Assembly (NCBI GenBank): GCA_902728285.1
Contig: CACVBU010001012.1
Span: 485,193 to 549,192, forward strand
DNA from: Clytia hemisphaerica
Lineage: Eukaryota; Cnidaria; Hydrozoa; Leptothecata; Clytiidae
Length of the DNA stretch: 64,000 nt
Direction of reading: 5' to 3'
Shown here piece after piece: positions 12,364 to 24,300 of the stretch; position 1 is the stretch's first letter, and each line of letters opens with the position of its first letter. Position numbers and translations under genes: made by a program. The notes below the pieces were generated by a model, which saw only the letters and a program-made list of their open reading frames with translations, was not told the origin of the DNA and made no database searches.

Positions 12364-15300
12364 GTAAGCAGTCTTTAATTCTTCTCTCAATGTTTGAAAT
12401 GATCCAATCGCTATTTGCACTTTCTTTCTTTATTAGTGATATTAATGTTTTCATCAAACAGTCAATTTTCCATTATCGAAAATTGAAATCATGTAATTTT
12501 TTTTAAGACGTCATTCGATATTTGCGTGTCGTATAACTTGTTTGAGGACTAAAACTAAATTCTTCATTGAATATGTAAACTCTAACTGGGGGTTGAGTTC
12601 TCATTAATTGTAAGTACAATTTCTTCGGACTAACTTCAAGTCGAAAGCAATGTTGAGGAATAGAGAAGTGACTTGTCTGGAGCTTGGCTTTATCAACATT
12701 GGCCATCAAGGGGCTAACTTGACCAATGAGACTCCATTTCTGTCGACCAATCATATTCTTGCATGGAAAATTATTCTCTTGGTGATTTTGTGTTTTGTTT
12801 TCACCTCCAACCTTTTACTCTTCTATGGACTGCACAAGACCAGCCGCCCTTTCAACACCACTTCTAAATTATTCATAATGCTGTCAATCCTGGATATGCT
12901 TTATTGTTCTGGATGCACAATGAACGCTTTGTTTTCAATATTCGTCCCAAACTACCCTTGTGATGTCTTTCGCACCTTCATATCAATCAATCATGTTCTC
13001 TTCCTATTCGTGTTTTGTGTATTTGGTGTCGTTTCAATGCTGAGATTTCTGGCTTTAAAGAAACCCTTTTGGATTGTTTCACCCTTCAAAATCTACACGT
13101 TGTTATTTGTAAACTTTATTACATCTCTGGCATACGGTGCAACGTGTTACTTCTTATACACTCAAGATGACCTGAAGAAGTTGGACGTCACTGATATCTT
13201 TGGAGCAACTACACTTTCGATTTCCATGCTTTTCATTCTTCTGGTCAACGTGTTATCTTACGTACATTTGAACGATCAGATAAATCATAAGAAGAAGATG
13301 AAAAACACCTCCATAGTGCTAGACCAACCATCAATCACAACCGGTAACCATCTTCACCAACATTCAGAAGATATCTCACGTGGTGAATCCGATGAACGAA
13401 AAAGAGAAGCTGTCAAAACTCTGATCATTATTACGTTATCTTACATCTTTTGTTATCTACCACTCACAATGTACATGCTCCTCTCCTCATCCGGATTGGT
13501 CCAATCAAATGAAGTTTTCGAGATGATATTCTTCTATTGTTCACTGACAAACGGTGGCTGCAATTCATTGATCTATATTTTAAGAAGTCAGAAAATCCGT
13601 ACTTTATTTACTCCTTCAAAGGGTCTACTTGTCGTTTTTTCTTCCATAAGTAAACATTGACTTTATTCGTTATCATACAGGTCTTTATATTTTTTACAAA
13701 GTTTCCTAATTTTAAAGGTTTTGTTTTTAAATAAGAGTCATATCGTTTGCTTACTCATCAATTTTAATTTACAAGCTTTGTCATATTGGATTGACACGGA
13801 TGTGGAGCAAGATTTGTCAGAAAAAGGAAAAGCTTATATCAGCACAATGTAACAATAGGGAGACACTGTACTGATATGAAACGGAAACACTTATGTAAAA
13901 ATAAAACCTTCAACCAACAAATATATTATTCTGAAAGAATGAATGTATTTCATATTAACTCAGATCCAATACCCAATATTATGGACTTGTTGTAAGAATT
14001 TTATTATTTTTCAAAGACGTGGGATTGTTTTCGTTTTTCAGCAACTTGAAAAGTGACGTTTCGAAAATCGTTGTTCTGCTGCTCTCACCATTGGTCCTTA
14101 TTTAAAAAATCAAAACAAGCCGCCGTTTGAATAGTGCTTTTGGGCATCACTACCAAAGTGTTAATTTTTCTCTTGTTTTGAACTGTACAGGTTTCACTTT
14201 TTGCTTCAAGTCTTGTTTCGTTTAAATGCTCTTGTTCTGATATAATGTTTGTCTGTTTTGGAATCAGGGGGGGGGGGTAGTACTTATACTAGCGAGTTTA
14301 TGTATGTGTGTTTTTCAGCGACGGAGAGGGTAAGGTTTTAATTTGAGTAGATCCTGACCAGCTGAGGACGACGGTAAATCCCCAATATTTTCTATTTGGA
14401 TGGATAGAAATTGCTGAGCTTATTGTAATCCCCACACTAGTCATTAAATCAGATGTAAAAAAAACGGACCTAAGACGAACGTTTGTATTATTTTTGAAAA
14501 TATGAAGATGACAGCTTCCCTCAGTAAAAAATTATTCATGTTTTTCTACCGATGACGTCGTCAAAAAGGCGGATTTTTTAAGGTTTTTCTTAAATTTTTC
14601 GAGATTAAGCCATTTTGAATGATTAATGTTTAAATATGAAAAAAGTTCATGCAATTTTGTAAAAACTGAAATAGAGTACCTTATAGTCATTGAGACTTAC
14701 TAACAAGGCAGGTTCTCTTGCCGTCACCTTATTTTCTGGAAAGATCACTCTATAAAAATGGATGTATTGTTTGGAATAATATTTCAAGTGGAAAGATATC
14801 GGATCCAAGGGACACTATTAAAATCTCGGCTTTCTTTGATTCAACTCAAGATTCGACAGGAGTCTCTACGGAGAGTCAAAAAAGGTGGTCGTATATGAGA
14901 ACAAAATAACTTAAGATTTGAGACCTGAGTCACTTATGTGTTTTGCAGCCCTAACGGCGACAGTTACATTTCCAAACCTCACTTTTCAGTTATCACACTT
15001 TGAATTTTTTAGTTTAAGGTAAAAAATGTCAAGGATTCGCATAACAAATTGATTTTACAAACGAGACGTGCATATAAACAGGTGCCTTAGTCAACGTTTT
15101 TGTTTAGGTGAGAGAAACGTCTCAATAAAGATTGAAATCAAGAATGAATTATTCAACATGCTATTCTAAATGTGTTAAAACTCTGTGAATATGAAGAAAA
15201 AAATTGATTCTTCTTGATTCTTCATCTACGTCAAAGCCAAACACACCCCCACTGATCGATAATGAGTTTGAAGAATTTGTATGGCTTCCTGTTTTGAAAG

Positions 15301-18300
15301 CTATTAAGAATTTATGATGTTGTGGAGCACATATAAATTAGGATAAGAAAAACATTATTTTTATGAAGAACACAGAATTGTGCAGCAAACCACTTTTTAG
15401 AAACTACTACATACAACGTTTGATTTCAAGTATTGTAATCGAGTGGGATTATCATTTTATTGTATTTGTGCTTTGAGATTGTGGAAAGCAGCTACCTGTT
15501 AATTTGATTAATATTACCAAATATAACTGATTTGTTCCACATAAATCGAGAAAAAAATGTCCTTGACGGTGATACATAAGAACATTGTAACAATTCATGA
15601 CCCCTTGGACACAATATTCATCGTCTTAGGTCTGCTTATCGTTTTCTTAAATATCATGGAGATAAAATTCATTACCAAAACGAAGAAAAGAAAGCTTCAA
15701 AACTCACAATATTATCTCCTTAATCTTGCGGCATCTGATTTAATGACAGGTGCGGGGATTACAACAATTTCAGCAATTTCAATGTACCAAAGTAAAAATG
15801 AAGACAAAGACAATCAATGGTTATCCAAGATTCAGGTTATGTTCACACTTGGCATTTTCAGAATCACACTTTTCATGTCTATTCTCGCATTGATTGTGTT
15901 GACTATTGATAGAATGTTAGGTGTTTTAAGACCACTACGACATCGAAATACTCACAAGAAACAAGTGGTTGGCATATGCATAGCTATGTGGGTCTTATCG
16001 ATTGGATTTTCTGTATTCAATATTGTAATCAACCAAAAACATGGCCGCATATGGAGTGGCAATATACACCAAGTTGAATATCAACCAAATAGCACAATGA
16101 TATCTTTGTTTCATTATAATTTGTCAAGTTTTGCATACCACTATGAATATACAACAACATTTGAAACCATTCTCATAACAGATTTTAAAATCAGATATCC
16201 TGGAGTTGATATTGTAGGAGACCAAAATGAGACGTTCTTTTTCAGTGATCTTAACTTAATTGACAGTAAAGATGGAAGTCTTGATGGAAATATTGATTCC
16301 TTTCGATCAGAGAGACACACAAGTGTTGAATATACAATTCTGCCAATTTTAGTTTATTCGACAATCATTTTTCTTTTGGCTGCATATCTATTAATTTGGT
16401 ATCATTTGAGAAAAAGTAAACAAAGTTTGAATACTGAGACTAAATCAAAGAAAACAGAGGCTGTTAGAAAAAGGACGGAACGGCGCTTTATCTTCCTTTC
16501 AATTGGAATTGTGATAGCTTTCGCGCTTTGTTGGTTACCAGTCTCTATTTTTGCGACATTGTTTATTAGTGATGTAATCTCAAGAATTGACCAGACTCGA
16601 AAAGAGACGGTTTTATCGATACCGTTAGTAGTAAACTCGCTGTTAAATCCATTTTTGTATTTCAAGATTATGAATAAAATGGACTGTGGTTGGTTAAAAC
16701 GATGTAGAAGAGGGAAAAGATGTTGTGGTAGATAGCTCAAATAGTCAGTATGAGCTCTCCACTATAAAATGAATTCTTGGATGTAAAAACTTCAATTTGC
16801 TGAAAAAATGATATGAATTTCCCTGTTTAGGAAGAGATTAATACCCTAATACCCTGATCGAACTTGATAATTAATCAAATCACTGACATCCAAAAACTCG
16901 TTGAGTGATTTCTGACATCGTTGCAATTGATCCAGCATCGTAACCAAGAGATTTCGAATACCAGGTCTTGAAACAATGGACAGCAATCTGTTGTCTCTCT
17001 TGATGTCAAACATGATCGACCTGTAAAAATATAACATATATAATATTAGTGGTGTTTAAATTAACACAAAATATGTCAAGTGTAGGAACATTTTTATTCA
17101 AATTTTAAGTTTTAAACAGAGGTTAATTTCAAATTTTGTAACTTTTGTTATTTAGTATTTATGTAGCTTGTTTTTTTAGTAGAACCGAAAGTCAGCATTA
17201 TTTAATCATAAAAGGAGGGTCATCCTTAGTAAGCCGGAATAAGGGAATGACTTTGGACGTTAAAATAGAAGAAAAATCTGTTTTATTAAGGATATATCTG
17301 AATTTTTTATAGTAGCTGCCTAAATCTTTCAAAATGATTAGGTATTATTAGGCCTGGTAGCAATCCTCAGCAGCGAAATGAGACTTCAATGCGGTGAATT
17401 GGTTCATTAGTCCCTATTAAAAAATTGCGTGATCATTAATTTTTCCTAATAAACTGATGACAAAAAATAAATCCTTTTATGCAAAAAGCAATTGGTAAAA
17501 CTAGAAGATAGCATATCATTTGTTCAGTTCTTACGAATACGAGTTGTATTTGCTCCATAAAGATACAATAAAGCCGGTTTACAAAGATATCAACTTATAT
17601 TCAGAGGTAATTGGAAAAGGAATACGTCCTTTTATCCAAGAAGTCATGACGGTGCTTGAACAGACGGGTATTGATGTAGAGGCGTACACCGCTGAAGATG
17701 GACCTGCTCAACAAGAGATGAGTTCGGAATCAAGTTAGTCGATAACGCAATCTGCTACAAAAAGTTGTACAACATATAACCCAGAAGTATCAAATGAAAG
17801 CGCTCTTTCTATCTCAGTGTTTCATTAAAGAAGCTGACTGCTGGGATAATTCGTTCGATATAACTTGTCCGGATGTTTAGTAGGGGGGATTTGTTCGTTT
17901 TTTTCTAGGTCGCTCAATTGTTTTGGTCAAAGCACTTGTTATACCTTTTTGGAAAGCTAATGGCTAGGGGAATCAAAATAACTTAGGTTCCAATTTTTTT
18001 TTCGGATACTTTGGTGTGATTTTCGGACAAAAATGACGGTCTCAGGCAAAAATCATAGGGTCAAAAATTAATGAAAATTTTAGCTTGAGAAAACGGAGAC
18101 CTGATGTGTATTTTTGGAAAGCGAGGAGGGTCGGTCGGTTGGCGTAAAAATAAAAATAAAAGTAGAATTTAACCTATATAATCTCCTAAAAAGGCAGCAA
18201 AAACTATTACATCTTGCCAAAAATGCGAAATAGAAAATAAAAAGACACAAAAAGGTCGAATTCATCGATAAAAAAGAAACATTATTGAACATAAAATTCT

Positions 18301-21300
18301 CAAATTCTTGGAAAAACTAAAATTTGGGAGTCTGTAAATTGTATTACCAAAATAGATTTCATTTTTATTTCGATTTTTGGAATTTCAGGGTCGGTCGGGC
18401 CCATAAAACAACTAATCAAATTGGTCTCGCCTTATGGGATTTTATTCTTAAAACAAAATTAATAAATAGTATAATTGCTAAATATATTCCTTCGTAAAAT
18501 GATTATATTTTTTGATCTTGTCATGTTGACCTGACTAAAGCTAATCAGCCTTCCTGTGGAAGAAGTGAAACCTCCAGTTAATCATCGATGCTTTGATGTC
18601 GATTCGATATTGAAAAAAGTTCTCGCCTTGTCACCTTCATTGTTAAGCTTTGTTGCAATTCTGACCTCGTATATTTCTTTTCAAGATGGACATTTGATTT
18701 TATAAACATTTCGAATCTTTTTATTCCTGACAATATAGATGAGAGAATTGAAGCCTCCATTGGAAAGTGCCAGATAGAAGTAAAATATTTCCACATCTAA
18801 GCTTCCTCGATTTTTTGAAGATAGACCACTCAAACGATAGACCACTTTTGCTGAATGAATCATCAGTGGTAAATAACAGAGGATGCAAAAAAGGTTGATA
18901 ATGATCAAAGTTTTGACAGCTTCTTTTTTTCGTTCATTTGATTCTCCACGTGAAATGTCTTCCGGATGTTGTTGTTGATGATTTCTTCTGCATGAGGTAC
19001 CATGGATCGAGCGACATAATTGTACGTAAGATAAGCAATTGATGACGAGAACTGACAGAATAATCAATGTTAAGGAACTCAAATTAATCAGCGAACCTTG
19101 AGTCAAAGATTTGAAATCTCCTTTCCGAAAAAAATAATAAGACGCTAAGGAATAAGTACCTGCTACTATAGACTGTAAGAAAATGATGGCACAGATTTTC
19201 CATCCATCTATCCTAACGAAAGGCCATTTCAAGGCGACGAAACGCAAAATGCAGATGTCAGCAAATAAAAAGATCACCATGCAAAACAAGAAGTTATCGA
19301 AAGACAAGAAGGCGATAAACACAAAGCAAGGGTAGTCCGGTTTTGTTAAGCCCAGCACAACAACAAGCCAAGCCCCACCGCATGACAACATATCAAAAAT
19401 TGATAACAAAATGAACAGCTTCGTGATATTGGTAAAAGGGCGACTCGTTTTGTGGAAGCCATAAATCAACATCAAGTTTGAAATGAGGACGAACATTGTA
19501 ATTATGAAGATACTTATTTCGGAGTCGTTTGGTCCATTGCTGGCTGTGAAAGTCCTGTTCACACTAGCCTCTTTGAAAGCACATTCCACTGGTTTTGGTT
19601 GTGGCATTTTAAAGTATGAATATTCTCTTTCGATAAGTTGTAACAAGTTATTTTTGCAGTTTAACCAAAGACTTGTTTGGCCATGAAACTTTTCTTCTTC
19701 GTTTATTATTTTTTGTCAGTATCATGTTTATTGTCGCTTGATTCATTGATAGTTTACGCTGGTATTCCCTAACCTCCTATCAAAACCTGGTTATATATTT
19801 TTCTGTTGTTGATTTTCAAAATAAACAGGGCGCAGTGAAAATGTTGACTTTTTCCATTTTGTGAAGTTTTAGTTCAGAAAACTTTAGGTTCATGGGTAGA
19901 TCTTAATATTTAGTTTAAACATATCACTCAAATATTAGTCCTTCCCTGATTATGACCCTTTCCTCCTTTCTTGCAATTAAAAACCGCCCTCGATATTTTT
20001 GTTGAATTACGTAATGATTGCCTCTACAGATTCGAACGTTTGTTTCCATAACGACGGAAATTACGTATAACTTAACCAACTATGAAAATGCTCTATAACC
20101 GAAACAATCAATTATAAACCTCTTTTACTTAACCTTTTTGGTGCTGCTTTTTTACAAAGAAAATTTTGTTTTAACTTTAAACTCGCCAGTTCTCTGGATC
20201 AAAGGAGAGGAAAATCCCAATGTCTTTTTCTTTCGACAGCCTTCGAATATAAAACGTGTGAATTACTGAGAGGAATTCAATCCAAAATTTAGTTCTAAGG
20301 AGATTAAGAATCAGTCATTTTGAAAAACTAGAATTCCAATTAACTGAATTTCGAATATAACCGAGTGGTGGTTTTTTTGCCTGAGTTGAGTAAAGCAGAT
20401 CTAAGGAGAAAGCCATACCCTGACATTGATGAGCAAGAATTTTGAATATGTTGGGTTGGGGTTCAAATTAGCGGTAGTCTACTGTAACTCCACTAAAGGT
20501 GCAGATTTCTAAATGTCAATGAAAAATTCAAACAGAAGTAAAATCAAAATAAAAATAAATTAAATTGACACGAATTTAAGGTATATCCTCACTCTCACAT
20601 TTGAAAATAAAAGAATGGTAAAACCTTCAAAATTTGGTGCACTGTAAGGCTGTAAGGATGTATTTGATTTTTCATGAAATTTTACTGCACTATAAGGGTC
20701 GTCACTCGGTCTAAACGGGTGACATTAGCCTGTACCAAACTCTTCTTCGCTGACCGAAAAGATAACGCGAAGCTCGCGGCAAGTTTTTCAAAATATAAAA
20801 AACGCCCGTGGTGGTGGGGTGGTACAGACTAGGGTGACATTAGATCGAAATACGTTCGTGGTGTAAGGTATACGGCTTATCTTTAAGGTACGAGAGTAAA
20901 TTAGTATTAAGTAGTAATAACAGAAACTAAATATGAATTTTGCTCATAAAGAAATCTTCATGGGGCTTTCGTTCCACAAAATAAGTTTCTTGAGTTAAGG
21001 ACTTGTCTTTTAGATGGTTTCAAAGTGAGAATTTTGTGTTGAGTAGTTTATAGCTATGTGAAAAGTTCAATTTCCATTGTCTTCAGTTTTACCAGTTTGT
21101 TTGAAAAACGATTCAAACTTGTTTTTGTAGAACTTTCTAATTTTTTTATTTCTCAAGATATAAATCAACGAATTAAATCCACCGTTTGCCAAAGCTGTAG
21201 TGTAATACATGGTTTCAAATTTGACATGTTTCCTTGTGTTCACCCAATAGGCTACCAATACATCATAAATTGTCAATGGTAAGTAACAGAGGATATAAAA

Positions 21301-24300
21301 TACCGTGATAATGATCAGAGTTTTGACAGCTTCTCTTTTTCGCTCATCTGATTCCCCACTTGAGATATCTCCTGGATATTTGTTGCACTTGCTTCTCGCC
21401 GACAGGTGGCAGTCAAGCTCTATAGAAGTGTTGTTCGTCTTTTTTTTACGATTTATCGATTTATTTAAATGTAGATAGGATAGAATGTTGATGATCAAAA
21501 CACCGATAGTCACACAAGCCATTGTGCTTATAGCCGTTAAAGTTCCATAAGCCATTAAAGATAGATCGTTGTCTCTGCAGAGAAGATAAGTGGCAAGAGC
21601 AGTGACAAGTGAAATGGCAAACTCGATACAAACCATCAAGTAAATTTTCCAGTGGTCGATCACCATAAAAGGCGATTTGAAAGCCGCGAATCTGAGAGTA
21701 CAAATAGTAGCAAATATCATGACAACCAGGTAGAACGCAAAATTATTGAAGGCGAAGATTGTTATGAAAACAATGCAAGGGTAGTTTGGACCAATGATAC
21801 CTACAACGGCCATCAAACAGGACCCACTGCTTGACAACATATCAAAAATTGATAATAAAATGAACAGTTTTGTGATGTTGGTGAAAGGACGACTCGTTTT
21901 GTGGAAGCCATAAATCAACATCAAGTTTGAAATGAGCACAAAAGCTGTGATGACAAAGAGTGCGATTTCTGAGCGCTTCACTTGACTGCTTCGTTCGGAC
22001 GTCGCGTTGAAGTTAGGGTTCAGAAAAACACATTCTAACGGGCTTGTTGATGCCATATCCCTCTCTGTAGAAGTGATTGAGTCTGCGCTTCAAAATTATT
22101 AACTCCTAAACTTTCTGTTTCGGTGATCCCTATAAAAACCTTTCATTGAACCTTCCCTACATATAAAATATGCCTTTTTTTAATTACAGTGGAAAATGAA
22201 CTGGACGCGCGACATTCTCTTTTCAATAATTATGTTGAAATTTTAAAAGTAAACAAAATGTGCTAATATTACTTTGAATAATTTTTCTTAAACCCAAGTT
22301 TTTTAGAGACCTATTATTGCTTCGAGCAATAATATTTGTTCTGAATGATTACCTACGTGAGAAGTTTGACCAACTTTGACGAATAACTTTGGCGTCATAT
22401 AAAATTGTGTCCCTTCTCCTCATCTATATATTAATAGCGGTGCTTTGTGTGTCTGTGTGTCACCACTTTCGTTTTCGCTTTGTCTGTGTTTTAGAATTAT
22501 GACTTTTAGTCTCTTGTATGCCGGGCATTCTGTAGCAATATTCAATCTTTCGAATATTTAGTTCAATCCAATCCTTAATGCCGATATTTAGTTCAATCCA
22601 ATCCCCATATTTAGTTCAATCCCTATATTTCGTTCAATCCAATCCCGATATTTTATTCAATCCCTATATTTCTTTCAATCCAATCCCGATATTTTATTCA
22701 ATCCAATCCCGATATTTCATTCAATCTATTTTTATTCAATCTTTTTTTTCATTCAATCTTTTTTTTTATTCAATCCTTTTTTTATTCAATCTTTTTTTTT
22801 TTATTCAATCTTTTTTTTATTCAATCTTTTTTTTTATTCAATCTTTTTTTCCATTCAATCATTTTTCATTCAATCTTTTTTTTATTCGATCTTTTTTTAA
22901 ATTCAATCTTACTGGGCACGAGTACTCATGCACTGTTGTTTTAACATTGCTTTTAAGCAATTAACATTTAAGCACCAGCACCACTCTAGGCTACAGCACC
23001 ACCGGATGCTCTAAGTCTTTCGGTTTGATTCAGTCTAGCGAAAGTCCCATTTCTAAAGCTAGCACTCAGCATACTAGTTGCGTTCGCAACGGCTCGTTCT
23101 AAAGTTCCTGATGATGTTGTCGAACTCGTTGACTCAACCAAATTGCTGGCCTCACGAAGCAGCTCAGCGAGATGTAAATTGTTATTGTTGTTGCTTGACG
23201 CCATCTTGAATTTGAATCTAGTCGGTTCTGACTGTAATGTATTATTAAGACATAATATATATTAATATTAATACTAGTCATAGATTTCACTAAATGCCCC
23301 CACAGAAAGGTCATGTCATGCACTTATGAAGCTTTTAATGCTTTAAAAATTAAAGCATAAAAAATAATCAGGAATAATTGATTGATTTAATTATTTATTG
23401 ATTGGTTGAAAAAAAATCATATTCCATTAACAAAATACTTGAAGAATTCATGCAGCTTGACAATTTAATAAAATTCAAGGAAAAGCTGGAAAAGCTTCTC
23501 AAAAACATATTTCGAAATTCATGGTGTCATTATCTTACTGACTTTCACATCTCCTTGTTTGTTTGTTTTTTCTTACAACAATATATGTCATGATCATTCA
23601 CTAAATAGACCTTTTCCGATAATGCTGCAGACATCTTAGATTGTAGGCAAAATATATAGCGGTGAATAAATCAACAAGGTAACCAATCAGAAATAGCTTT
23701 GTTTATTTTTCATTGGCTGCTATATATTTCAACAATTCTCTTTGTTACTTTGCCTAATAAACAATAGTAAGATGATAAGATGATAAAATTTATCAAAAAG
23801 TTTTGCGCCATCTGAAATAGACCAATCCTAGTTAAGGCCCGGGCTCCACTTGCGTACGCTGTGATTGCAGTCAAAAAAAAAATAAAGGAATGCCATTGTG
23901 GTCCATTCAGACGTACAGTCGAAAAGTTGAAATGTGCCTAATTTTTTTTCAAGTGCATAGTACTTTTTCATGATGTAATCTTTTCTCCAAGCTGAAAGGA
24001 TTGAAGCCATTAAGATATGATTGCAGCTAGACTTTTTGAGTTTTTAGCTATATACTCTCACTTTATGGTGTTCCTGTATGACTGTCTGTGTGCCTAGTCT
24101 AACCACCGTTAAATGCCTTAACTTGGAAAGCTAGAATTGGAGCTATTTCACCAAACCCCTGGAGCGTAAGTTATTTAGGCTATCACAACTGCATGAAAAA
24201 GTTGAACGTGCGCATGCAAAGTTAAACGAATGTAAACAAACTTTTTTCAGGTTTTTAAAATAGATTTACCACACTGAACAAACAGTGAAAACACTCTAAG

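Noticed and set aside
16402..16740. 112-aa minus-strand ORF
   Set aside because: Antisense shadow of the 3' end of receptor B; no protein features.
19608..19646. Longer N-terminus of receptor C
   Set aside because: The open frame lacks an ATG beyond 19607; the upstream start would be TTG.
22578..22964. 128-aa ORF of repeated Phe/Ile/Gln/Ser
   Set aside because: Translation of the TTCAATC microsatellite.
24037..24110. Second Helitron 5' end (CTATATACTCTCACTTTATGG)
   Set aside because: Resembles Helitron starts and is followed by GTCTGTGTG, but lacks a clean A|TC junction and a matching 3' end.
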